Part shown: piece by piece, positions 20,756 through 30,731 of the stretch
How the letters are laid out: the number at the start of each line of letters is the position of its first letter
Position numbering within the stretch: the first letter of the stretch is position 1
DNA from: Ananas comosus
Taxonomy: Eukaryota > Streptophyta > Magnoliopsida > Poales > Bromeliaceae
Length of the DNA: 64,000 nt
Direction of reading: 5' to 3'
Assembly: GCF_001540865.1 (NCBI RefSeq)
Contig: NC_033621.1
Coordinates: forward strand, 13,498,238-13,562,237
Position numbers and translations under genes: made by a program
Notes under the pieces: generated by a model
Told to the model about the DNA's origin: nothing
Databases searched by the model: none
What the model saw: the letters and a program-made list of their open reading frames with translations, nothing else

Positions 20756-21483
20756 GGTAAGAGAAAAGGTTATCTTGTGGGTGAGACACTATTTCTATTG
20801 GACTTAAAAAAGTAAAAGACAATTTACAAATAATTCATGGTGAAATTGGAATAAAAACATAAGATTTAGAATTTTCTGTAAGGAATATAGTTTTTTTTTT
20901 TAGGAGATACACAGTGTAAAAAAATTATTAAACTTTGAATATATGCCGGAATTATTTTTCTTAGGCTAGATTTAAAGTTTCGTGTCATTCTGACACTCCA
21001 AAAATGAGGACGGAAAATAACAACAATCTGATAAAGATTTTAGTTGATAGACCTTTTGGCGACAAAAAAAAGGTTCAGAACTGTAAAATTAAGATGACGT
21101 TCTTCTGGTTGATTTTAACTGAGCTTGCCTTTAAAATCATTGTTGTTTAACATGATACACAGGGTACATGAAACAAAATGTTCCATAGTACATGCCCCTT
21201 TAACATAACCCATGTGAGTCTATATGAGGGAGGGAGAACTTGTGAGGGAGAGAGAGAAAATCCATATAAAAGAAAGGCCACGTGGCTCGACGGATTAACG
21301 GCATTTGGTTTCAACTTTAGTATAGAGTTTAATAATAATGTCATTTGTAGAACTGGTTATATATTAGGATTTGATTAAATTTGTAGTTGAATCCTACTTG
21401 GATTAAAATTAATATTTAAATTTATTAGAGATAAATTAAGGTAAATTTAGATATTAATTAAAGTCAGAATCCTAATTATATTA

Positions 21484-21706
21484 GGATACAAAAATTTTCA
21501 TGGTTTAACAACCACGAACATCTAAAAATTGGTAATTTAATTTCCTACACGCCGGCACGCCCATCTTACTTCACCCGAGAAATTTCAATTCACCCACCAA
21601 CCAACGTATCATCTTCGATTACCAACTTTTATTAGTTTCCGTATTTAAATTGCTATTTTTTAAATGTTCGTGGTTTATGAAGCACGAAAATGTTTGCGGT
21701 ATCGAC

Positions 21707-21713
<7 letters not shown>
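21484..21713. mobile_element. MITE family 1 in reversed letter order
   Basis: Reading down from 21713 gives GTCCAGCTATGGCG, TTTGGTGCTTGTAAATTTTT, CAACCAACCACCCACTTAA and AAAATCTACAAGCACCAA, i.e. the family seen forward at 1371-1600. It is preceded, in that reading, by the (TA)n tract at 21714-21745. Confidence 0.88.
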
Positions 21714-21747
<34 letters not shown>

Positions 21748-21772
21748 GATACTTTTGTATGGTTTAAGGATA

Positions 21773-21797
21773 NNNNNNNNNNNNNNNNNNNNNNNNN
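21773..21797. other. Assembly gap (25 N)
   Basis: A run of 25 N inside the reversed block, between the two reversed MITE pieces. Confidence 0.98.
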
Positions 21798-22020
21798 TAG
21801 TAGGAAAAAATCCTGCTGCAAGCTAAAACTGGCAAGTAAAATACGGGTGAACTACCTGAAATAATACTAAAGCTTTTAAAGGCTTTAAATAAAAGATCTA
21901 CAAAGTTTATGAGATCTAGTATAAATTGCCTCACCTAGCAGTTAAGCCTTCGAGGTAGTAATTTTTGTTGAATACTCATACTCCCGAGGTTATGAGTATT
22001 ATCATATCATCGGTACCGGA
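21798..22020. mobile_element. MITE family 2, left half, in reversed letter order
   Basis: Reading down from 22020 gives GGCTACTATACTATTATGAG, ACTCATAAGTTGTTTTTAAT, CCGTTAAATATGATCTAGAG, CTAGAAAATAAATTT and AACGGTCAAAATCGAA, matching 32765-32990 in order. It stops at the N gap. The right half of the same family occurs in forward order at 27247-27572, just outside the block. Confidence 0.9.
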
Positions 22021-22686
22021 TATATATATATATATATGATATAAATATATATATATATATCTAAAATTAAATTAAACCCGATAATAACAACCGGGTATTT
22101 TATTTGGGTTGTTCATGTTGGCATGTTAACTCGGGTTGAGATTTAAATGTATTGTGTGAGAGAGAAAATCTGAAAGTGACAACGTGTATTGGAATTTTGT
22201 ACTATTGTAAGTTTAAGAGTTTAAGGATTAAAAAAAGGGAGAGAAAGAGAGAGAGAGACTGGGAGTGGGCCAGTCCGTCAGTGGGATCGAGTGTAAAAAA
22301 CGTTAATAAAACATAAAACTTGATAACCTGTACAACGTAGTTTAACGTCCATTACAAGATATTTTTAATTTGATAACTAATATATTACAGCTCTTAAAGT
22401 TAGCCGAGCAAATCTCGAGCTCGAGCCGAGCTGAGCTTTAATCCGAGCGAGCTCGAGCCGAGCTTAATTAAAGTTCGGCTCGAACTCGGATCTAAATCCG
22501 AGCTTTAATTAAAGTTCGGCTTAAACTCGGCTGTATTCGAGCGAGCTCGAGCCGAGCAAAGGTGGGGATGGTTAGTGATCATTTATGAGGTTGTTTATTC
22601 TGATATATTATTCCGTTTGCTCTCCTTTTGAACATTGGTACGTAAGAGTCTTAAGGAAATATCTTACTAGTTGAGGTCTATGCGTG

Positions 22687-25408
22687 AAATTGTAACTCAA
22701 CCACGAGTGAGAGTTCAAGTTTATCTTGAGGGAGGAGATGTACAGAAAAAAGATAGTCTGTCCCAACTTTTAGAAGTAATTCGTTGAGTAGTAGTCTAAG
22801 AAGTTTAAGTGACTTTAGTCCTTTTCTGTTCTTATAATTTTTGTCCATTATTAATTCTGTTTCTATCCGGTGTAGCATCATGTTGTAATATTATATAGAA
22901 ACCTACTATACCAGAGTTCTTAGTTATATGTTTTTTCGTCTTTATTAGTTGAGTTCTGGTTGCATGGTGTTTCCGCGTCCGTTTGGTTCCTCTTATACAT
23001 CAAACGTATTCTTTATATTTTAAACCACTTTTATTTAATATTCTTATACACTATTATTTTTCTATATCTTATTGGCCTTTTCATATTCTCGAGAACTACC
23101 GGACTGTCAAATGTACAGGTATAAATTGTCGTTATAAGATGCATGCCTTATTAGTTATAAGTTTTGTTCAGTCGTTTCAAATGTGTATTTTGAAACTAAA
23201 AGTCCAATAACCGGTTTGGTGGTCCTAGGATCACAATTCCTTACTCCAAATCTAACCCCCTCATAATCCAAGTTCAGGATTAACCCAATAAAGTTCCTTC
23301 AACACGTTACAGATTCGAGAGTTAAGAGTTTTTTATTATTTAATTTAATTTATTAATTTTTATTTCTACAAGTTCTTTCACTAATCGATTAGTATTTTAA
23401 CAGCACGTTTGGGATGAATATAGGTGCATGTTATGTATTATCATCCGTGGACTATGGGTATTATACTACAGGTGTGTCATACGTTTACTCGAGATGTGCT
23501 CCGTTAATCCGTTGGTATAAACGTACACGATTACGACCGTGGTGAAAGAGCTTTTCACTGTTCTCTATAAAAGAGCTTTTCACTGTTCTTTAAAGATCCC
23601 AAAGTGTGGTAACCGGGATTCTATATGTAGGTTCTACAAAAGAACTTTAACCTACGGTATCTCTTTTATGATTAGTGTATGTATAATATATTACCAGATC
23701 AAACGACATTTATAATGAGTTAGTAGTAGTAGTAGTAGTATATATATGGGTGCCATCGATTTTAGAAATTCAGTCGTAACTCTTTAAAAGTTCTTGATGA
23801 ATTATTGCATCTATAGTGGAACTAATCTTTATATCAAAGATGAAAACAAAGTAAAAACCAAGTTTGATACTACGTTTTTCAACAGGTAAGTTAATCTCAC
23901 TCATCAAATATGGATTGGATTTTAAGTAAAGGTAAAAGTGGACAAACCATCTTGAACAAAAACTCTACAAAATAGTAAATCTATTAAACTCGACGTCTCT
24001 ATTTAAAATTTTTGTTTGTTTGTTTAGCTTCTTGGTCTTTAAAGAAAAATCTATTAGAACAATTGATACGGAGTTACTGAACTGTATACGATCCTTTGAA
24101 TCGATTTGTTGTCCGGCTAATGAAGAGTGGCACTTTGAACTGGAGTGAAGTGTTACCTTATGGGATTTATACTTTTCTTAGTTATATTTATCGTTAGGAG
24201 GTTTTGTAAATATTTATCAACAGGTAGTAATGTTCGTCTGTACCTTTCTCGTATTTAAGGTTTATATGGAAATTCGTTTAATAAACGGAAATCTTTTGTT
24301 ATAGTACCCCTTTCCTTTCCGTAGTGTGTTCGAATTGGGACAAGAACCTGACATTAGAATGAAGGTTTTTGGTACCGAGTAGATAGGATCAAGAGCCTAC
24401 CCTTTGGGATCACGAAGAACCGACAAAATACAAGAAGTTTCGTACTCATGTCGAATTGTTCTTGACTCCGGATAGATAGAGGTTATGGACGTATTGAGTA
24501 AATTTACAGGAGAGCGGAGGAAAAACGTTTTCATACGTAACTGTTGCAGCTGTTCTTCTTGGTACTATTAAGTCTCAGGAGACTTATTTGCGTATGTGTG
24601 TTCAGACGTTCCGTAGTTCAAAATTGTAAAACCGTACGTTCTACTATGATAATAAACGTTGAGTCAGGTCGTGATGTGTAATAAAAAACGTGAAGTTTGA
24701 ACGTAGTTTAGGTGCGATGGAGTGGTAGTTTGAAGGGATGCTGAGAGTGGAAATTAATTGGGGGAAGTGTTACGTTCTCTTAACGTTAGTTCTTCGAATT
24801 GTCTGCCTCCCTTTTTCCTCTTTATCTATTTGTTACATAGTATTTTATTTATATTACATTTCTTTGATTCGTGGAGTTTGTTTCTAGTAACGTCCATTTT
24901 GCACAACGGCCGTGGTTTCTGACTAGCAGGAAAAGAAGTAGTAGTGAAAGCGACAGGGGGTGTAGCAGTAGGCAGTGTGTGTAGTGTTTCCCGAATAACA
25001 ACGAGGATAGGTTACGGAAAAAGACCGTTTTGAGGGACTGTTTCAATGCGTTGTTTTAGTGTTTACTTTGGAGATGTTTCCGTAGCTCGAAGGAGTCTAG
25101 TTCTTGTCTGCGATGGCGAGTCCAACGAAGTTCCCGCTTCCCCGTCGTCTTTTCGCTCGTGGGTCGACTCAGAGATACCTCAAGTCGAGGCTCTCCTCTC
25201 GCAGCTCTCAGGTCACGCCTAGCCCCAGCCGTCTTCGATGGTTCCCACTCAAGAACGCCGTGCCGTCGAGGTTAAGTTGCTTTGGGGACGTTCTTTTCCC
25301 TTGTTTTTTTTTTTTTCTTAGATACCTGATTGACGATAAGAACTTACATTCTTTCTATTTCTCTAGTCTTATCCTACTTTTATTTGTCTCTAACCAACTA
25401 TGAGTGTA
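22687..25408. pseudogene. GLE1: GLE1 (nuclear-pore mRNA export factor) N-terminal exons, in reversed letter order
   Basis: Coordinates descend. The exon ending at 25407 finishes with AT; exon 25286-25116, exon 25035-24874 and exon 22810-22687 follow. Introns read GTGAGT...TTGCAG, GTAGCG...TGTCAG and GTGCTT...TTTCAG, and GT follows the last exon. Lengths and phases add to exactly 153 codons, with the start codon split AT|G by the first intron. Recognisable pieces are ADPDPHWTLDALLSELNSIE near the start, an acidic stretch DDDVGDSESDDEEKDD after KPFVM, and VEEGVLFELESEHQLNVK at the end, the pattern of plant GLE1 N-termini. GLE1 activates the DEAD-box helicase at the cytoplasmic face of the nuclear pore. 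Later exons (coiled coil and C-terminal GLE1 domain) are not found to 30.5 kb, so even with order restored this looks like a 5' fragment. The family name is from memory. Confidence 0.78.
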
Positions 25409-25859
25409 TAAAGCCCTTAACAGATTTTTCTAAATTTCCTCCAACCCGCGGTTCCCTAATAAGTTTTCCTCTCTACCACTACTCGGCCCTTACCCTGGAC
25501 GGTCCGGCCAAGGGGTCTCTTCCCTCTCATCTCCCAGCGCTGCCTTGCTCTTCGGCGTCGTTCCTGCTCCGACATTGCATACAACAGTCAAAACCGAGGT
25601 GGAAGTTAGGCAAGATCTAATTATCGATCTATCCCCTAATAAAAGACGGATATATTTAAATATGTTATATAGTATATTCATGTTCTATTATGTAATAGAT
25701 TTCTACTTAAATAGTTTAGAAACACGTTATCATATGATTTTTAATTATACCGGAAGCGAAGGACTTTTTTTTTCTTTTCTTTTCTTTTCTTTGATTGTTT
25801 CTTTTTTTTTTGATTAACCAATTGAATATGATTCAGAAATTAACTAATAGACGAAGAGA

Positions 25860-26830
25860 TTAGTTTATTTATATAATTAAACTAGTCTAATTAGATGAAT
25901 TACTTCTTATTTCCCACGACCTCCAGGGGCAGGCCGCTGCCACTGCCGCGGTCGCGGTCGTCTCCACCGCCAAGCCCGATCTTCCTCTTCTTCTACCTCT
26001 CCACCCTCAGGCTGGACCCCTAGACGGACATCCCAACCCCCCCGCCAATATCTCGTATCAATCAAGTAAACCTAAGCCGTTTTTAAGTCATGCCCATATT
26101 AAGCCTATTTTAAGCAGAAGATTAAAAATTTAAGCAACTTTTTATGCCGATTTTTTCTCTAAGCGGTTAATAAGTCTATGCATTAAATATGCCTATCATA
26201 TGCAAGTGGTTAATTTTTAAGCCCTAGTTTTTAAGCCGATAATTTAATTCAAAAAAAAGAGAGTTCTAAATACGATAATCGTTTTTTTCTTTTTCATTGA
26301 TCTTACATTATCTTCTCTATTATTGGGAGAAATTAAGAGAGAGAGATATTTATATATCTATATATATTTTGAGTGGCTTTCCTACTTTCCCCTTTAATAA
26401 TAAGTACATACGACATCTCTAATTTCTATTTTTTCTTCATTACTTAGAATTATTTACGTACAAGTGTTACTACGATGTAAAACATCAGTACCCCAACAAT
26501 GAGCTTTGGTATGTCAGTCGTTAATTCTCTTCTACTTTATTTGCTTTCTCTCTCTCTTTGATTTCGTATTTTTAAGAACATTTCTTGGTGGGCTGCGCCT
26601 TCGCCTTCGCCTTCGCCTTCTCCGCTGCTCCTCCCAAGACTAAAGACTTCTCACTTCTTGGGCTAGAAGCTACACCGAGGCGCCCCTGAAGGCTACCGCA
26701 AGCCGCTCGCCGCTCGCCGCTCGCCGGCCTTCCCTTCTCCCCTTCCCCTTCCCTACGCCCGACCCCAGCCATCGTCTCTCCCGGCGTCCCCACTCTTCTT
26801 CAATCCCGTTTTGGAAAAACTAGCTGGCAA
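25860..26830. other. GC-rich stretches within the reversed block, unidentified
   Basis: 25915-26050 and 26570-26830 are GC-rich islands in AT-rich DNA. In reversed order they lie upstream of the GLE1 exons. I could not recognise a protein in any reading. The apparent reading frames in forward order are not meaningful here. Confidence 0.4.
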
Positions 26831-27030
26831 CCCCACCCCCCTCACTAAAAAAAAAAAACCTGTTCCGCCTGCAAAGCCTTACCCCAAAAAAATCCCCAAA
26901 AAAAACGGTTTATCGGGGAACTGTTTAAAATAAACGTTTTTATCTGGGCAGATTTTAATAAACGTTTTTACCGGGATCGGGATGGTGCGGTCGCGGTGCA
27001 GTCGCGGTGTGCCCGTCCCGGCCGGTCCAC

Positions 27031-27215
27031 AAATTCAACTTGTGCCACTAACCAAGTGACACAGATTTGTGCCACTTGATTAGTGGTACAAGTTATCTTT
27101 ATCGGTCTTACAATAAAGATGACCTATGCCACTTGATTAATGGCACAGATTTGTGCCACTAACCAAATGGCACAGACCTGTGCCACTTGATTAATGGCAC
27201 AAGTTATGTTTATCT
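27031..27215. repeat. TGTGCCAC inverted/direct repeat cluster
   Basis: TGTGCCACT..CCAA.TG.CACAGA and TGCCACTTGATTA.TGG.ACA alternate five times, making several overlapping hairpins in forward orientation. This kind of cluster is found in plant MITEs. It separates the reversed block from the right half of a family 2 MITE. Confidence 0.7.
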
Positions 27216-27246
27216 CCGGCACCTTATCGGCGATATGCCGATTGAT

Positions 27247-27572
27247 GGTCCCGGATCCTTCAATTCAAGATCGGAGTTATTAATCTTTATCTATGTAGTG
27301 AATAGAATTTTCTATCAAAAATTCAACAAATTCCGATTCTTTTACACCGTTAAACCAGCAATCATCCCATACCGGCCGTTAAAAATTGTCAAATTTGTGA
27401 CCTCTTGATCGTAAGGTAAATAATGTCGAAAAATTATAAAATTTGATTTCTATAAGTTTTAAATGTTGTAAATAACGTTTAACGGTGTGGATCGTCGATT
27501 CGGAAGTTCTATCATCAAAAACAACTTATGAGTACAAGGGCGATCGTACTCATAATAGTATAGTAGCCGGAC
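27247..27572 (+). mobile_element. MITE family 2, right half
   Basis: From ATCGGAGTTATTAATCTTTA through ACACCGTTAAACC, TGTCGAAAAATTATAAAATT and CAACTTATGAGTAC to the terminal GTATAGTAGCCGGAC it follows 33000-33322 in forward order, and ends at a short (TA)n. The left half of the family is what the reversed block ends with, so the two may be one interrupted copy. Confidence 0.82.
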
Positions 27573-28757
27573 CCTATATATATAGCATTATGGAGTTGCA
27601 TGGTTGAAGCTTCAAAAGAGATAGTATGGTCAAGGTTGGTGCTCTTCAACGGGTATGATGGTTGATGTGTCTTGAAGTCAATACTGAACCATACCAAATA
27701 GGAGATTGGTTATAATAGCGTGCACCTAGTGCACGGGTGCACGAAAAGAGTTATCTTCTTTATGAGTTTATAGCAGACGAGAGAGATAGAAGAGATTCAA
27801 AAAAAAAGGCTCGAGTTGTACCTACTCTATTGCTGAAGAGCAGTTAGGTGTAATCTTTTCATATTTAATAAATCTTGTTTTATCCGTATATTTTTTGTTC
27901 GATTATTTTCTCTTTTTTGTGATTGTATTTTCTCCTGCTGAAGAGACGGATTTATAGTAAAAATTTGATTTGACGCGTCCCAACAATCGGTACTAAATCA
28001 ACAGCAGTCGATATCGCAGCTGGTTGCGGATTCTCAAAATCTAGTACCCGGCCGAGTACCGGATTTTCCAACAGTTATACTCCCTCCATCGATCAAGTTA
28101 TTTTATGATTGGTGACTTCTTATTTCGGGTTTCGATTTAATCTCGGCTTGGAGACGATTTTGTTTGTGGATTCCTGTGCTTTTCGCTATATTTTCTTGTT
28201 GTGTGATCTCTGCATTGAGCAAAATATTTAAAATTTAAAATTTAAAATTTATATTTAGATTTTAAATTTTAAATTTTAAATTAAAAATTTTTCAAATTAG
28301 AACATTATATTTTAAATTAAAATATTTAAATTATTTTAAAATAAAATTTAGTAAAAAAAATATTATTTGCAACCAGTGAAATTTAGTTTGACCAATAGCT
28401 TTATAAAATAACCTTAAAAAAATCACTTTTCATGAAAAATTTTAATCAAATGCTCTATAATTTTTAATAAAAAATAATTTTCTCAATTAAAAATTAATTC
28501 TGCAAGAATTATTGTTTTCAAGATTTAGGTCAAATCGGGCCTCAACGCATAGAGACCAAGCCAATTGAAACCGAACTTCGAACTTCAATTTGTATTATGA
28601 TGAATTTGAATCGTACAGGATTTCTTTACAAGGAAAAGGAAAAGAGAGGGAAAAGAGAGGGAAGAGAGAGGTGAGCCGAGAGTATATACACAGTAAGTAT
28701 AAGATGACTACTGTATACGTACAAATATATATAGAGAGAGACTAGACTACACTAGTT
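27573..28757. other. Intergenic, possible LTR debris
   Basis: No gene is seen. 27830-27995 (AATAAATCTTGTTTTATCC, then GCGTCCCAACA) resembles the end of a copia-type LTR, but no partner LTR or primer site follows. 28210-28350 is A/T low complexity. Confidence 0.4.
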
Positions 28758-29141
28758 CTAAAGCTTGCGAGGCCGCACGGAGACGCCGCCGCAAAGATCG
28801 AACAGGATACGGTCTCTGGTGACGGCGTCGGGCAGATCATCAAAATGCAGGTAGAAGCGATCCTGTCCCGATCGGCAGCCCAGTGCTGCGAGGCGATCGG
28901 CCATCCTGTTGCCCTCCCAGTGCGTGTGCTGGATGATGATCTCGCAAAAGCGGCAGCGGAGGGCGAGGCAGTCCTGCACGAGCTGTTTCATCCCCGGGGT
29001 GCGTTCTTGATACCCGCTGAGGAGGTGGACGGCCGAGGACGAGTTGCTCTCGAGTAATACGCGCAGGAAGCCGGCCTCGATCGCCTTCGTCAGCGCTGCT
29101 CGGATGGCCCAGAGCTCGGAGTTCTCAGTTTGTACTTTCAC
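28758..29141 (-). pseudogene. RNase H-like (RVT_3-type) domain fragment
   Basis: A 127-codon minus-strand frame reads NSELWAIRAALTKAIEAGFL, RVLLESNSSSAVHLLSGYQE, then CRFCEIIIQHTHWEGNRMAD and RLAALG. This is the second half of the plant RNase H type I domain found in LINE-derived and domesticated reverse-transcriptase-like proteins: E-x-x-A-I-x-x-A, the L-E-S-(N/D)-S motif and the closing H-x-x-R-x-x-N-x-x-A-D pattern (here HTHWEGNRMAD). The first strands with the initial catalytic aspartate (usually D-G) are missing; sequence upstream of 29141 on that strand is A/T low complexity. It is a fragment of a transposon-derived gene, and codon use is more GC-rich than the surroundings. Confidence 0.7.
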
Positions 29142-30500
29142 AAAAAAATATAAAAATATATATATTTCACAAAAAAATATAAAAATATATATATTTTTTT
29201 TACTTTTAATTTCAATTTACTTTCAATTTTTTTAGAGCCAATAAACATTATAAAACTTAGGTACTCCTTTAAATCCTCAGTAATATTGTAATTTTATATT
29301 ATTGATACATTTACATATTTATGTAATATACTGTAGTATGTATAAAGTAATTAAAAATCTCTATATTATAAATACGCATTAATAATATTTAAAGACAAGA
29401 TGCAAAAAAAAAAATTATGAAGTTTTGAAATTTTTTTTTTTTGGTTGACCAAGAAAGAGGTTTATATATCCATATATACTTTTTTGACCCTAGGAATAGG
29501 TTTATATGTCGAATCGAAACTATATTAGAAAACATATGTAGTTAGATTTTTTATAACTATTTTTATTATTTTAAATCCTCAAAGTTATTGTAATATCACA
29601 TGAAATAGACTATTAGATAAAGTTCAGATTGAAGTAGATGAGCTAGATTTCAAGTAAAATTTACTTTTTTTTCATTATTTGTTCGTATAATGTGGAGCTG
29701 AATATTTTCTAATTCTGTTATTTGTTTAGAAAAAAAATATATGACATAAAAATAAGAAGTGTAAGAGATAAATAAATACTTTATTATTTTTTATATTTTT
29801 GTTGTAATTGATTTCTGCCTGGGCGAGTCTAAGCCAATTACAATATTTTGATTAATTTAAATCTTGATCACAAATAAAGTTACAGTAAATATTTACTATT
29901 GATTTTTTTTTTTTCGTGAGAATGATTTTAGTCCGAGGTAAAAGGACTGCGGAATGGTAGCAGAGGAAGAGTTTCGCAACAACTATTGTTCGTACCGGGT
30001 ATCCTGATTCTCGTCTCAGGGAAAAACAAAAATGAGTTACTTTGGAAGTTTTCTAAAATGATACCTTAACTATTGTTTTGATTGGAACTTTTTAAAATTT
30101 TATTTCCCCCTTTAAAATTAGGTGATTTTAGTCAAATAAGTTATTTTTTTCAAATTTAATAATATTAATAATTATATTTTAGTAAATGAAAATTAAACTA
30201 ATTAATCATCACTTGCTAAAATAAGATACTTAATTTAATTAAACTTTTTAACTGAATTAACTAAAAAAACTTAATTAAAAAAATTATAAATTTTAAAAAT
30301 GTGTGAACAAAAAAGTGAAATGGCTTAATTTTAGAACTCCGTATAGCCGAGGGGGTCTTCGTACAATTTTGTTCCAATAAGAGCAACGATATTTTCGTAC
30401 AATTTTACCCTCCTAAGGATATATAAAAAAAAAGGAACATTTGAATTTTAAAATGTTTATCGAGTAATTAAAATATCTTGGTTTGACAAAAATGCCCCTT
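29142..30500. other. AT-rich intergenic DNA upstream of the ARF gene
   Basis: No gene, RNA or clear transposon was recognised. Low-complexity A/T stretches dominate. Confidence 0.5.
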
Positions 30501-30562
30501 TCGGAAACCGAGTGCTCATCCCGAGTTCGGTGCTCGAACTTTCTCTTCCTCGTCCTCTCCAC

Positions 30563-30570
30563 TATAAATA
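30563..30570 (+). promoter_or_regulatory. TATA box of the ARF gene
   Basis: TATAAATA lies in a C/T-rich setting 169 bp before the ATG at 30732. A leader with CTAGGGTTT and CCCTAACCCTAA motifs, common in plant 5' UTRs, follows. Confidence 0.7.
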
Positions 30571-30731
30571 TATGGGAGATGTCTCCCGCCACTTTCCCCC
30601 TCGCCCGTCGACGGGATTGTCGGGGAAACCCTCGATTCTAGGGTTTCCCATTTCCCCACCCTTCTCCCTCCCACTCTCTCTGTCGTCATCAACGTTCAAA
30701 CCCTAACCCTAATTCTAACTCGTCTCCTCCG

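Larger units (their letters stand above)
21484..27030. other. Block in reversed, non-complemented letter order
   Basis: Read 3'-to-5' as plain letters on the given strand, not as reverse complement, this block becomes ordinary plant DNA. Three independent parts show it. Four exons with GT...AG introns and one open frame of 153 codons appear between 25408 and 22687 and match the N-terminus of GLE1. 22020 down to 21798 reads as the left half of MITE family 2 (compare 32765-32990). 21713 down to 21484 reads as MITE family 1 (compare 1371-1600). The forward and reverse-complement readings restore none of these. The left edge is where the MITE match stops; the right edge lies between about 27005 and 27040, after which forward-order repeats resume. 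The block includes the 25-N gap at 21773-21797. Nothing in biology reverses a strand without complementing it, so this is a sequence-handling error or an artificial edit. Confidence 0.93.

Noticed and set aside
25104..25620. Forward-strand open frames near 25.1-25.6 kb
   Set aside because: They lie in the reversed block and are meaningless in the given letter order.
21484..27030. Ordinary chromosomal inversion as the explanation of the odd block
   Set aside because: The reverse complement does not reveal the exons or the MITEs; only reversal without complement does.
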